From positions 1 through 47,452 of the forward strand of contig JAKISY010000027.1 in NCBI GenBank assembly GCA_021648365.1: DNA of 47,452 nt, in the 5' to 3' direction. How positions within the stretch are numbered: position 1 is the stretch's first letter; each line of letters opens with the position of its first letter. Source of the stretch: Verrucomicrobiales bacterium. Its GTDB lineage: Bacteria > Verrucomicrobiota > Verrucomicrobiia > Verrucomicrobiales > DEV007. The notes under the pieces were generated by a model that did not search any database, was not told where the DNA came from, and was given only the letters and a program-made list of their open reading frames with translations. Positions 5,940 to 15,875 of this stretch are shown here, piece after piece. Made by a program: the position numbers and the translations under genes.

Positions 5940-8900
5940 ATGAGGCAATCCTTGATGGATTTGAAGTGGGTGAGCTGGTATCTGTGGATGCGAGCATGGT
6001 TGTTTGTTGGCTTGTTGATGATTTCTATGGAGCTGCGTGCTAATCCTAGTGGTGGTGTGGTGACGGCAGGAGTAGCGGAGATTTTATCCGATGTTAATAA
6101 CCCTGCAGTTCTGCAAATCATCCAGGGCAGCAACAAGGCGATCATCAACTGGCAGGATTTCTCGATCAGTGCAGGCGAACATACTCAGTTTGTGCAACCG
6201 AGCCAAATGGCGGCGGTATTGAACCGAGTGATCAGTGGCAACCCTTCGGTGATCGCGGGTATGCTCAGTGCCAACGGCAAAGTGATCGTGGTCAATCAGA
6301 ACGGCATCATCGTGACCTCCAGCGGGGTGGTCGATGCAGCGGGCGGCGTGGTGCTCTCGACTTTGGACATCGCAGATGGGGATTTCATGAACGGCATGGA
6401 TGATTCCTTTTTGGGAATCACTGCAGCAGGCGTGACTAACTACGGAACTATCATGTCAGCAGGTGGTGATGTGATCTTGCTCGGTAACTTCATTGACAAT
6501 GCCGGCATCATCGGAGCGCCCGACGGGGTGGTGGCATTGGGGGCGGGTGGAAACATCGTGGTGAATGTGCAGGGAGAGAACAAAATCTCGATCAAAGCTC
6601 CAGGAGTAGGGGCGCAAACCGGAGTGAATAACTCGGGCAGCATTACTGGGGCGGCAGCGGAACTCAAGGCGCATGGTAATGTTTATGCGCTGGCGATCAA
6701 TAACTCGGGTATGATTCGAGCGACGGGATCGCAAATCATCAATGGACGGGTGATGTTAACCTCACGCAGTGCGGATGGTGCGACGGGTGGCAATATAGAA
6801 AATACTGGCGAGATCAAAGCCAATAATGTAGATGGTAGCGGCGGATTTATCATGATCGACGGTGGATCAGGTAGCAATGTGGGTATCCTCGATGGTAAGA
6901 TTTTGACTAACGGCATTGGTAATACTGCGGGCGGCGGCGTGGTGATAATCGGACAAACGATCAACATCGCACAAGGCGCAGAAGTGGCTGCGAATGGAAT
7001 GCAAGGTGGCACCATCTTGATCGGATCGGCGGAGGATACCAGATCGGTGACCATCGGAGGTAAAGTGAGCGCCAATGGCAGCAGCGGCAACGGAGGAGCT
7101 GTGATGGTGGTCGGAGATTCGACCAGCGTGTTAAGCGTGACTAGCAGCGGTCGCATCACTGCAATGGGCGGACAGAACGGCGGGTTGGTGAGCATGCAAG
7201 GAGGTAGCATCAACGCGACGCTAGGTTCTGTGATCGATGCAGGTGGCGCGATCAATGGTGGCAGCGTGGCGATCATCGGCGAGGCTGCTAATGGAGCAGT
7301 GAATTTGAATGGCACGATCAACGCAGCGGGTGGCACGGGAGCAGGTGGAGTGATCACAGCAACGGGAGCAGGTAATGTGAACATCGGAGTGAATGCGGTG
7401 ATGAATGCGGATGGCGCAACTGGCGGCTTGGTAAGCATCGATGGGGCAGCCACCACTAACATGGCAGGCACGGTCAGCGCTTTGGGTAATAATGGCAAAG
7501 GCGGAACAGCTAACGTGACAGGTCAGAACGTAGTGGTCGCAGTGCAAGTGAGCATGGATGTCAGTGGTTTGACCGGAGGTGGGCAGATCAATGTGGGAGG
7601 AGGGTTTCAGGGCAAGGATGAGAGTTTGAGGAATTCGGACAGCACGGTGGTGGGAGGCTTGGCGACTTTGAAAGCAGACGCGGTGAATTCTGGAGATGCA
7701 GGCGGGGTGGTGATTTGGTCGGATGGAGATACGATTTTTGGCGGTGAGATCAGCGCGCGAGCGATAGGTGAAGTGGGGCGTGGCGGCTTTGTTGAAGTGT
7801 CGGGTAAGCAGCGCTTGCGATACAATGGTATGATCAACGCCTCCTCGGTGAGTGGGGATCGTGGCACGGTGTTATTTGATCCTGGTGATATCACAGTGGG
7901 TGGGGTAGGATCGTCACTGCCGATTTCGGGGGTCAATGCGATTTTGGACACCAATGTGAATGTGACTATTGCTACGGAGAGTGGTGATATTGTTTTTGAA
8001 AGCTTAACTGGAGATTTTAGAGATGTGTCGGTGCAGTGGAATACGGATGCTGACTTAGGTGTCTTCGCCTCTGGAGATGTGCGCTTTTTGAACAGTGTGC
8101 GCAGTGCTGGGGCGGGTTCGCTGAATGTGATTGCTGGTTGGACTGGGGTGGGGGCAGATCCGCAGATATTGAGCGGGAATCCTGAATTGGCATGGGTTAA
8201 TTTTGTGAGAGGAGCGGAGCTGGGTTCCTTTGGGGAGGGAGGAAGTGTGTATATCAATGATGCAACTAATGATCGAGCTGTTGAAGTTGGCTCGCGTTAT
8301 GGCAATACGAATGTGGCGGCATTGCATGTGTTATTAACGGGCGCTGTGGGAGGAGCAGGGCGCTGGGCGCAGTTGGGTTTTAGAGATAATGGTCAGGTAT
8401 TTTGGGTCAAAGAGGATATTCACAGAATCGATGGGCCTGGGGTTCAGGTGGGTAAACCTTTGGTGGGAATGGTGGGGGTGAATGAGGCTTATGTGGGTGG
8501 GGAGTTCGGTGTGCGGATGTTCAATGACCTCTCTGCTACAGGTGATGATCTCTTAGGAGATGGTGGTGGGGTGACTCATTTCCTTCGTTATGCTGATGAT
8601 TTCTCAAGTCCCGATGATGGTAATTGGTGGTGGCGCAGGCTTGATGGCACTGCTGGTGGCAGCTCTGGTATTGGGGATAATTTACCTGAAATGGGCGCGG
8701 GAATTTCGGATGAGTTGTTCGATAGTGGTGCTGCTCGGGGGCTGTCTCTGACTGGGGCGGAGATCAACATCGAAGCGAAGGGGGCATTGATTTTGAGGGC
8801 AGGCAATGCTGGAGATAGTTACAATTCAAATTACGCCCAGGTGGGGCATGGGGGGAATTCGCGAGACTGGCAGAACATCAATTTGACTCGTGCTACCAAT

Positions 8901-11900
8901 GGTGAACGAGATGCGTATTCGTCGAATTGGGGTTCGGGCAATTCTTTTACAACAGCGATGGGTCGCTTGGCTCCGATTTATGGGGATATCAATATTCGCA
9001 CGGGGTTGGTTTTGGATTCGGTATCGGGGGGGCTGCAAGCAAGTAGGGCGGCGGGGGTGGTCTGGGTGCAGGCAGTTGATGCAGGGAATACTACTGGGAG
9101 GTTGAATAATGCCTACGCTCAGATCGGACATTTGGGTACAGGGCAGGGAGGTTCGGTTGATGGGGCTATCAATATACTGGCGGGCGGGATGGTTAGAGTG
9201 GAGTCAGGTTTTGGTCGTCGTTCTAGTGCGGTGATTGGTCATGCAATTGACGATACGGGTGACCTGCGTCGTGGGAAGGGCTTGCTTGGCACTACTGGGG
9301 TTACTCCAGATGGAAAATTTGGTGGTGGGCAGTATAAGCAGTTTAGGGTATTTGCGTTGAATGCAGAGCAGACGAGTGCAGGCCTGGGGCGTGGTGATTT
9401 GGCGGGTTATAGAATTCCGAATTTAGGTGTGGGTGGGATCTACGATGGCAATACGGAGGTGACAGGTGCGGGAGCGGATGTATTCACTCATTTGCAGGGC
9501 GATATCATAGTGGACAGTGTTACTGGTGATGTTTTGGTTTTAGGAAAAGTGGGTGCTGCTGATGTGCCAAGGGAGAGGATCACCAATTCTCCTGCGCGGA
9601 TTGGACACGGTGCTTTGGGGAGCGATGGTGAGTATCGTCTGAATGTGATGGGGGATATCGAGGTGAAAGCGGCGCGAGATATTTTTGTGATAGCAGGCAA
9701 TGGACGGATGAGTTCGGCTCAGATCGGTTTTTATGGTGGAGCTCGCGATGATACCAATGATTACACGGTGGGTAATATTTCCGTAGAGGCGGGTCGTGAT
9801 TTGGTGATAGAGGGCGGAGGTCGGGTGCCGCTGTTTCCTCGGAATAGTGGAGGCACCTCGACGGATTATCAAGCTTTTGCGATGATTGGACATGGAGGCA
9901 ATGAAGCTGATAGTAAATTTAAGAATGGTGATATCAGTGTGAGAGTTGGCGGAGATTTGACGATGACCAGCGGGGCTTATGGTGGGGCTTTTGTGCAGAT
10001 TGGGCATGGGGGAGAGGATTCTGAAGGGCAGGTGGGTGGTTCCTATACGCGCACGATCATGATCGCTGCTGCGGGTAGCAATGGGGAGCGCAATGTGAAT
10101 TGGGTGACGAGTAACGTAGGCGCAGCTGATGTGCAGCTTGATGCGAACATGACCGCAAATATCACGGTGAGCGTGGATGGAGATATGATGATGGATCACT
10201 TGCCTACGAATAATCCTTTGGTGGAAAATACGCAGCGCTTGGATGACCCGAATACTCCGCTGGATGAAAGTGATCCTACTAGAATGAGGATGGATGGAGC
10301 TTATACTCTGATTGGACATGGAGGCTCGAATACCACGGAAAGCACTACTAACGAGTTGCGCAGGTATTGGAATAAGACGGGAGATGTCACGGTGAATACT
10401 CTGGGTAGTCTGACAATGTTCAATGGTGGGGGGAATAATAATTGGTACACGCGCATTGGACTTGGAGCTACCAATGGAGACAGTCAGAGCAATGGCAGGG
10501 AGGCTTATTTTAGTGGTGATGTGATCGTGAATGTTGGCATGGATCTGATCATGAATGCCAATTGGGCGCCGACTGAATATATGGGTATTCCTATTCCTCC
10601 AGGAGGGAATGGAGGGTATAAGGATTTTGTGGCGGCAAATCCTGTGGCTATCGGTAATGGAGGAACTAGAGATGGTCGCCGTATATTTTTTGATGGAAAT
10701 GTGACGGTGTTCGTAGGTGGAGATGCCGCATTGACCAGCGGCAAGGGGGTGGAGGCTTCCTACGCTCAGATTGGGAATGGAGGTGCGGGGAGCTTGAGTC
10801 AAAATGCTGGTGTCGATGATAATGGTAAGTTTAGCGGAGATGTCACAGTGCGGGTAATTGGTTCTTTGACGATGAAGGCTAACCCTGATGGTGTAGCGTA
10901 TATCATTGATCCAACAAATTTTAATAACTTTGGTTTAGAGGTGAGAAACTCTTACGTTTTGATTGGCAATGGGGGTGCGTATTGGGAGACTCAGAGCAAT
11001 GATGTGGCTACGATGGAAGGAAATGTGACGGTGGTAGTGGGTAGGGATCTGAAAATGCGAGCTGGTTTTCGAGATACGGGAGGCATGGCACCTCCGATGC
11101 AGGATGGTGATGGCAACTGGGCGGTATTGATCAATAGTTTTGTGCAAATTGGTCATTCTAACTCAGGGACAGGGAGTTATTCCGATGGAACGACAGGTAT
11201 CATGAGTGGTGATATTGATGTGCAGGTGGGTAATGATCTAACTATGACGGGAGGGCAGGGAGAACTAGACTCGGTAGAGTCAGGCAATGTAGGAGCTTAC
11301 GCACAAATAGGAAGTGGAGGCGCTGAGATGGACGGAAATATCAGCGGTGATATTGAGATCAGAGTGGGTAATAGTTTGACTACAGTGGACGGAGCTGGGG
11401 CTAACAACTCTTATGTGAAAATAGGGAATGGAGATTGGTTGCGTGATGAGCCGATGCGTAGTGGGGCGGGTGAGCGCAGAGGTGACATCAACATCTATGT
11501 CGGTGATACGGCGAGCTTTGATCGCACTCTAGTGGGGCATCGCGATTCTGCGACCTCTACTGGGGAAGGTGTAGGAGATGTATTTATAGGTGTGAGCCGA
11601 AACAAGCCGTTCTATGATCCTGGAACTCCGCCAAAACTGATTGCTATAAATGGCACGGTGTTTTCGTCTGGTACGGATATTATACTAGGAGAGTTGCGTT
11701 TTTACATGCCTAGTCGTTCGGCTAATGGGATGGCTGAGGGGACGATGCTGAACGGCTTTAGTTTTACGGGTGCTGATGTGGATTTCCAAGCACCAGTGGT
11801 AGCCGGACGCAGCATGCGTGGCTCGATGGCAAGCTTTCAGCGTGACGATGAGATTTACCTGCAGCCCGATTGGTGGGCTGATGCGAATGGTGACGGTGGA

Positions 11901-12533
11901 GATCCCTTCCCAGTAGGTAGTGTGGCAGAAGTGAGCGACCCAGGAGGGTTTGCTAATTTGGCGAATGCTCCTGCAGGTGGTAATTTAGGGGATGGAACGG
12001 GAGTCAATCCACACGGAGAGGATGCTTATTTGGGCTTAGGAATTAATGTTAGCAGCGATGTTTTGAACTACACCTTGTATTACGATGCGATTGAAAACGT
12101 GGCACCCTTGGCACCTGTAGTGCCAGGCGCAGGAGGTGGAGCGATCGTAGGTGGAGGATTCGCGCCGCCAATAGTGCCACCTGTGGTGATCCCGCCCTTT
12201 GTTCCAGATGTGGAGTTGTTTAGCTTCTTGTTTTTCAATCAATCGGGTGCGGATTTGTTTGGATACACTGAGCGTGATTACCTGATCATCGGCGATGTGG
12301 TCGATGGTGGTGGTGATACCGTGGAAGGGCAGGAGGCACAGCAGCCGCATTGGTTGTTCGGCGTAGCTGATCGTGTGTTGACGCCAGAAGAGGATGCTCG
12401 TGAGCGTCGTCGCCGTGCGAGGTATCGTCCGCAGGTGAACAATGGTGGTCGCACCTTCTATGTGTATGATGTGAGCAGTCGTGAGTATAGCAGCTTCCGT
12501 CTGTTCGGAGCGCCGAGCAGCCCGAGACCGTAG
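5940..12533 (+). CDS. Giant TPS-domain (filamentous haemagglutinin N-terminal) secreted protein
   Basis: A 2197-residue protein. A signal-peptide-like N-terminus (WLFVGLLMISMELRA) precedes a TPS/FHA secretion domain at roughly residues 40-290, with diagnostic INWQDFSI, NPSVIAGMLSANGKVIVVNQ-NGI and GGVVLSTLDI. In two-partner secretion this domain is recognised by a TpsB outer-membrane transporter. A Gly/Asn-rich stretch follows (about 200-640), with the low-complexity look of a right-handed beta-helix. From about residue 960 to 1865 there are 16 copies of a motif around QIGHGG/QIGNGG, usually followed by a SGDITVRVGGDLTM-like strand. A proline-rich linker (about 2050-2085) leads to a C-terminal segment with an Arg-rich patch (ERRRRARYRP). 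No tpsB lies in the window. Probably a surface adhesin or matrix protein; the function is inferred. Confidence 0.9.
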   Translation: MRQSLMDLKWVSWYLWMRAWLFVGLLMISMELRANPSGGVVTAGVAEILSDVNNPAVLQIIQGSNKAIINWQDFSISAGEHTQFVQPSQMAAVLNRVISGNPSVIAGMLSANGKVIVVNQNGIIVTSSGVVDAAGGVVLSTLDIADGDFMNGMDDSFLGITAAGVTNYGTIMSAGGDVILLGNFIDNAGIIGAPDGVVALGAGGNIVVNVQGENKISIKAPGVGAQTGVNNSGSITGAAAELKAHGNVYALAINNSGMIRATGSQIINGRVMLTSRSADGATGGNIENTGEIKANNVDGSGGFIMIDGGSGSNVGILDGKILTNGIGNTAGGGVVIIGQTINIAQGAEVAANGMQGGTILIGSAEDTRSVTIGGKVSANGSSGNGGAVMVVGDSTSVLSVTSSGRITAMGGQNGGLVSMQGGSINATLGSVIDAGGAINGGSVAIIGEAANGAVNLNGTINAAGGTGAGGVITATGAGNVNIGVNAVMNADGATGGLVSIDGAATTNMAGTVSALGNNGKGGTANVTGQNVVVAVQVSMDVSGLTGGGQINVGGGFQGKDESLRNSDSTVVGGLATLKADAVNSGDAGGVVIWSDGDTIFGGEISARAIGEVGRGGFVEVSGKQRLRYNGMINASSVSGDRGTVLFDPGDITVGGVGSSLPISGVNAILDTNVNVTIATESGDIVFESLTGDFRDVSVQWNTDADLGVFASGDVRFLNSVRSAGAGSLNVIAGWTGVGADPQILSGNPELAWVNFVRGAELGSFGEGGSVYINDATNDRAVEVGSRYGNTNVAALHVLLTGAVGGAGRWAQLGFRDNGQVFWVKEDIHRIDGPGVQVGKPLVGMVGVNEAYVGGEFGVRMFNDLSATGDDLLGDGGGVTHFLRYADDFSSPDDGNWWWRRLDGTAGGSSGIGDNLPEMGAGISDELFDSGAARGLSLTGAEINIEAKGALILRAGNAGDSYNSNYAQVGHGGNSRDWQNINLTRATNGERDAYSSNWGSGNSFTTAMGRLAPIYGDINIRTGLVLDSVSGGLQASRAAGVVWVQAVDAGNTTGRLNNAYAQIGHLGTGQGGSVDGAINILAGGMVRVESGFGRRSSAVIGHAIDDTGDLRRGKGLLGTTGVTPDGKFGGGQYKQFRVFALNAEQTSAGLGRGDLAGYRIPNLGVGGIYDGNTEVTGAGADVFTHLQGDIIVDSVTGDVLVLGKVGAADVPRERITNSPARIGHGALGSDGEYRLNVMGDIEVKAARDIFVIAGNGRMSSAQIGFYGGARDDTNDYTVGNISVEAGRDLVIEGGGRVPLFPRNSGGTSTDYQAFAMIGHGGNEADSKFKNGDISVRVGGDLTMTSGAYGGAFVQIGHGGEDSEGQVGGSYTRTIMIAAAGSNGERNVNWVTSNVGAADVQLDANMTANITVSVDGDMMMDHLPTNNPLVENTQRLDDPNTPLDESDPTRMRMDGAYTLIGHGGSNTTESTTNELRRYWNKTGDVTVNTLGSLTMFNGGGNNNWYTRIGLGATNGDSQSNGREAYFSGDVIVNVGMDLIMNANWAPTEYMGIPIPPGGNGGYKDFVAANPVAIGNGGTRDGRRIFFDGNVTVFVGGDAALTSGKGVEASYAQIGNGGAGSLSQNAGVDDNGKFSGDVTVRVIGSLTMKANPDGVAYIIDPTNFNNFGLEVRNSYVLIGNGGAYWETQSNDVATMEGNVTVVVGRDLKMRAGFRDTGGMAPPMQDGDGNWAVLINSFVQIGHSNSGTGSYSDGTTGIMSGDIDVQVGNDLTMTGGQGELDSVESGNVGAYAQIGSGGAEMDGNISGDIEIRVGNSLTTVDGAGANNSYVKIGNGDWLRDEPMRSGAGERRGDINIYVGDTASFDRTLVGHRDSATSTGEGVGDVFIGVSRNKPFYDPGTPPKLIAINGTVFSSGTDIILGELRFYMPSRSANGMAEGTMLNGFSFTGADVDFQAPVVAGRSMRGSMASFQRDDEIYLQPDWWADANGDGGDPFPVGSVAEVSDPGGFANLANAPAGGNLGDGTGVNPHGEDAYLGLGINVSSDVLNYTLYYDAIENVAPLAPVVPGAGGGAIVGGGFAPPIVPPVVIPPFVPDVELFSFLFFNQSGADLFGYTERDYLIIGDVVDGGGDTVEGQEAQQPHWLFGVADRVLTPEEDARERRRRARYRPQVNNGGRTFYVYDVSSREYSSFRLFGAPSSPRP

Positions 12534-12992
12534 AAGTTTGAAATAGGGATGAAGAAAACTTTGACCTAAACTTCAACTTCAACTTAAACTTCGATGTTTG
12601 CTGTGGGTGATTGAAGAGATTGAAGATTGGCGAATCGAAATGTAATGAAGATAGCTGGAGGATAATACCCGAAAGCAATAGCAATAGCGATGGTTGATTT
12701 TTGATGTGAAGAGGGGAGGGAGAAACGTGTAGCTATTGAAGCGTAGAGTGGGTGTCCTCACCCGCTGCTTGTATCTAGCAGAAAGAGAAGCGGGTGAGGA
12801 CACCCACCCTACATCCATTTTTCGTGAAGTGAACTTGTTAGGAGTTCATGTTGGGTGGATTTGGACAAAGAAAAAGCCTATGCTGATGGCACCTGAAGCG
12901 CTACAAACCATCGCTTCCTCCTTCGCTAAGCTTTGTGAAGGAGGACAGCTTGAAAAGCTGTTTCACATTTACCCGCTGGCAGCGGAGGGGAA
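12534..12992. repeat. Repeat-rich spacer between convergent TPS-domain gene and acs
   Basis: In order this spacer holds: a hexamer-like AACTTC simple repeat (about 12557-12594); a dispersed element containing AAGATAGCTGGAGG and ACCCGAAAGCAA (12631-12678), with a second copy at 34702-34752; a long hairpin (12743-12812, listed separately); and TCCTCCTTCG/GAAGGAGGA plus CAGCTTGAAAAGCTG dyads (12911-12968) related to those at 5560-5755. No gene is seen. Confidence 0.7.
12743..12812. terminator. 24-bp-arm hairpin, candidate bidirectional terminator
   Basis: The arms 12743-12766 and 12789-12812 are inverted repeats around GGGTGTCCTCACCCGCT, with 23 of 24 positions complementary and a 22-nt loop. 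The position between two convergent genes suits a bidirectional terminator, but no U-tract follows and the sequence looks like a mobile palindromic repeat (MITE or REP type). Confidence 0.5.
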
Positions 12993-14969
12993 TTACCCTA
13001 CGCTGGCTTTTTGTTGCTCGACTAGGTCTTGAACAACGGTGACGTCTTCCAAGGTGGTGATGTCGCCGCTGACGTCTTCGCCGGCGCAGATCTGTTTGAG
13101 CAGGCGGCGCATGATTTTACCACTGCGTGTTTTTGGCAAAGCGGGGGCGAAGAAAATTTGGTCGGGTTTGGCGATGGCTCCGATCACTTTGCCAACGTGG
13201 TTGCGTAGCTCGGCATTGAGTTCATCACTGACTTCGATGCCGCCTTTGACGGTGACATAGGCGACGACGCCTTGACCTTTGATCTCGTGAGGGCGGCCGA
13301 CGACGGCGGCTTCGGCAACGGCTTCGTGGCTGACGAGGGCGCTTTCGATCTCGGCGGTGCCGAGGCGGTGACCAGATACGTTGAGCACGTCATCGAGACG
13401 TCCGACGATCCAGATGTAGCCGTCGTTATCGCGGCGCGCTCCGTCGCCTGCTAGGTAGTAACCTTGCTCTTGGTATTCTTTCCAATAGGTTTCGACAAAA
13501 CGGTCGTCGTCGTTCCAGATGGTGCGCAGCATGGAGGGCCATGGTTTGCGCACGACGAGTTTTCCGCCTTCGTTGGGGCCGGTTTCGACTCCCATTTCGT
13601 CGACGATCGCTGCGTCGATACCGAAAAAGGGTAAGGTGGCGGTGCCTGGAGTGGTGGGGACGGCTCCTGGCAGTGGGGTGATCATGATGGCTCCGGTTTC
13701 GGTCTGCCACCAGGTATCGACAATCGGACATTTTTCGTTGCCGATCTTGGTGTGGTACCACATCCAGGCTTCGGGGTTGATCGGTTCGCCGACGGTGCCG
13801 AGCAGGCGCAAAGAGCTGAGGTCGTGTTTGTCCACTAGCTCGTCTCCGGCTTTGATGAAAGCGCGGATGGCGGTGGGGGCGGTGTAAAAAATAGTAACTT
13901 TATGTTCTTCGACGATTTGCCAGAAGCGGCTGAAGTCGGGCTGGTTGGGGGCGCCTTCATACATCAGCGCGGTGGCGCCGTTGGCGAGTGGTCCGTAAAC
14001 GATGTAACTGTGTCCGGTGATCCAACCGACGTCGGCGGTGCACCAATAGACGTCGTCTTCCTGTAGGTCGAAGACGTATTTGCTGGTGACGTAGGTGCCG
14101 ACCATGTAGCCGCCAGTGGTGTGCAGGATGCCTTTGGGTTTACCGGTGGAACCGGAGGTGTAAAGGATGAACAGGGGATCCTCGGAGTCGAGGGCTGCGG
14201 GTGGGCAATCGCTGCTGACACCTTCGATGGCGTCGTGCCACCAGAGGTCGCGCCCTTCAACCATGTCGATGTCGTTGTTGGTGCGTTTGAGCACGATGAC
14301 GGTTTCGATTTTTTCTGTGCCTTCGCCTTTGAGGGCTTCGTCGACGTTGCCTTTCAGTGGCACGACTTTGCCACGACGCCAACCGCCGTCGGCGGTGATG
14401 ATGGCGATGGCGCCCGAATCTTGCACGCGGTCGCGGATACTTTCGGCACTGAATCCGCCAAAGATCACGGAGTGGATGGCTCCGATACGGGCGCAGGCGA
14501 GCATGGCGATGGCGGCTTCGGGTACCATTGGCATGTAGATGATGACACGGTCGCCTTTTTTGATGCCTTGTTTTTTCAGGGTATTGGCAAATTCACAGAC
14601 TAGGGTGTGCAATTCGCTGTAGGTGATCTTGCGAACATCGTCTTCAGGTTCGCCGACAAAAAGGATGGCGACTTTGTCTTTGCGTGGGCCGTCGAGATGG
14701 CGGTCGAGGCAGTTTTCGCTGATGTTGACTTTGGCTCCGGTGAACCATTTGGCAAAAGGTGGGTTGTCCCAGTCGAGCACTTTGTCCCAAGGTTTCTGCC
14801 AAGTGAGTTCGCTGGCTTCGCGTGCCCAGAAGGTATCGGGGTGATCGATCGATTCTTTGTAAAGTTGATTGTATTGCTCGAGGCTTTTGATGCGGGCTTT
14901 GGCGGAGAATTCAGCTGGCGGATTAAAAACGCGGGCTTCGTCGAGGTGGGATTCGATGTTATTGCTCAT
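12993..14969 (-). CDS. acs: Acetyl-CoA synthetase (AMP-forming)
   Basis: Converts acetate, ATP and CoA to acetyl-CoA through acetyl-AMP, in the cytoplasm. The 658-residue length is typical of Acs. Visible signatures are the N-terminal FWAREASELTWQKPWDKVLD, the P-loop-like YTSGSTGKPKG, WWQTETGAIM, and the C-terminal PKTRSGKIMRR. The lysine of the last motif (Lys618) is the residue that forms the adenylate and is acetylated in known Acs enzymes. The gene is monocistronic or leads nothing obvious; its neighbour upstream (pseudouridine synthase) ends 58 bp away on the same strand. Confidence 0.97.
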   Translation of the reverse strand: MSNNIESHLDEARVFNPPAEFSAKARIKSLEQYNQLYKESIDHPDTFWAREASELTWQKPWDKVLDWDNPPFAKWFTGAKVNISENCLDRHLDGPRKDKVAILFVGEPEDDVRKITYSELHTLVCEFANTLKKQGIKKGDRVIIYMPMVPEAAIAMLACARIGAIHSVIFGGFSAESIRDRVQDSGAIAIITADGGWRRGKVVPLKGNVDEALKGEGTEKIETVIVLKRTNNDIDMVEGRDLWWHDAIEGVSSDCPPAALDSEDPLFILYTSGSTGKPKGILHTTGGYMVGTYVTSKYVFDLQEDDVYWCTADVGWITGHSYIVYGPLANGATALMYEGAPNQPDFSRFWQIVEEHKVTIFYTAPTAIRAFIKAGDELVDKHDLSSLRLLGTVGEPINPEAWMWYHTKIGNEKCPIVDTWWQTETGAIMITPLPGAVPTTPGTATLPFFGIDAAIVDEMGVETGPNEGGKLVVRKPWPSMLRTIWNDDDRFVETYWKEYQEQGYYLAGDGARRDNDGYIWIVGRLDDVLNVSGHRLGTAEIESALVSHEAVAEAAVVGRPHEIKGQGVVAYVTVKGGIEVSDELNAELRNHVGKVIGAIAKPDQIFFAPALPKTRSGKIMRRLLKQICAGEDVSGDITTLEDVTVVQDLVEQQKASVG

Positions 14970-15027
14970 AGGGTAAGAATTAGGGAGGGCTAGGTCATGG
15001 GAAGCGTAGCAAGCGTTTGGTGGATGC

Positions 15028-15798
15028 TCAAATCTTTTTCTTTGTCCGTTTACGTTTTACTTTTTTGGGCAGGTTGTTTTGCATCATTGCTGCTTCGATT
15101 TCCAGCGGGCTGAGAATTTTCCACTTACCCTCTAGTAGCTCATGTGCCATAAGGTTGCCGATGCGGATGCGTTCGAGGTTTTTCACTCGATAGCCGATTT
15201 TATCGAACATGTTGCGAATCTGGCGTTTGTATCCTTGGGTGAGGATGACGCTGACACGGCGTTTGCTGAGGGGGGTGACGCTTTTCATGACGCCGACTCC
15301 GTCTTCGAGGCGAATGCCTCGGGTGAGGCGTTCGATGTGGTCGTGATCGAAATTTTGATTGAGGGTGACGTGGTATTCCTTCTCGATTTTGTGTTTGGGA
15401 TGCGAGAGGTGTTCGGAGAGGGCTCCGGCATTGCTCAGTAGGATGAGTCCGCGACTGTCTTGATCGAGCCGTCCGATGTGGGGAAGGTGATGAAAGGAGG
15501 GGGGGATGAGGTTGTAAATCGTATCGCGTCCATGAGGATCGCCACGAGAACAGAGGAAGTCTCTGGGCTTGTTGAGCAAGATGGTGGTCTCGCGCGCCTG
15601 TTGCAGCATGATGCCGTTGTGACGCACGGCGTCGTCGGGCAGCACGCGGGCACCTAGATTTTTACAGGTCTCACCGTTGATCTGGATTTGTCCAGCGGCG
15701 ATGAGATTTTCGCAACCTCTTCGAGAACCTAGTCCACAGGAGGCTAGGAATTTGTTGAGGCGGACGCCTTCTCGTGATGTCGATGATCGGGAAGGCAT
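15028..15798 (-). CDS. rRNA pseudouridine synthase (RsuA/RluB/RluE/RluF family)
   Basis: Isomerises specific uridines of rRNA to pseudouridine. The N-terminal S4 RNA-binding domain (about residues 12-60: VRLNKFLASCGLGSRR) is followed by the catalytic domain with the conserved GRLDQDSRGL, where Asp112 is the catalytic aspartate. Further family blocks are LLNKPRDFLCS, KEYHVTL and GYKRQIRNMF. A Lys/Arg-rich tail (KKVKRKRTKKK) probably adds RNA contacts. At 256 residues it is normal for the family. The subfamily (16S versus 23S target) cannot be fixed by eye. Confidence 0.92.
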   Translation of the reverse strand: MPSRSSTSREGVRLNKFLASCGLGSRRGCENLIAAGQIQINGETCKNLGARVLPDDAVRHNGIMLQQARETTILLNKPRDFLCSRGDPHGRDTIYNLIPPSFHHLPHIGRLDQDSRGLILLSNAGALSEHLSHPKHKIEKEYHVTLNQNFDHDHIERLTRGIRLEDGVGVMKSVTPLSKRRVSVILTQGYKRQIRNMFDKIGYRVKNLERIRIGNLMAHELLEGKWKILSPLEIEAAMMQNNLPKKVKRKRTKKKI

Positions 15799-15875
15799 GG
15801 GATGCGTAGCGTGTGAGTTGGGCGTGTTGTATTCTTCGCTGGTGTAGCGGTGAATGGGGCGTCGCTCTGACTAAT

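Noticed and set aside
6683..7498. Long minus-strand open frame inside the TPS-domain gene
   Set aside because: Pro/Ala/Thr-rich composition is the mirror of the Gly/Ala/Asn-rich coding strand; a shadow frame.
9540..10802. 420-codon minus-strand open frame in the IGHGG repeat region
   Set aside because: The His/Ile/Ser-rich product is the antisense of the repeated motif; no domain and no promoter context.
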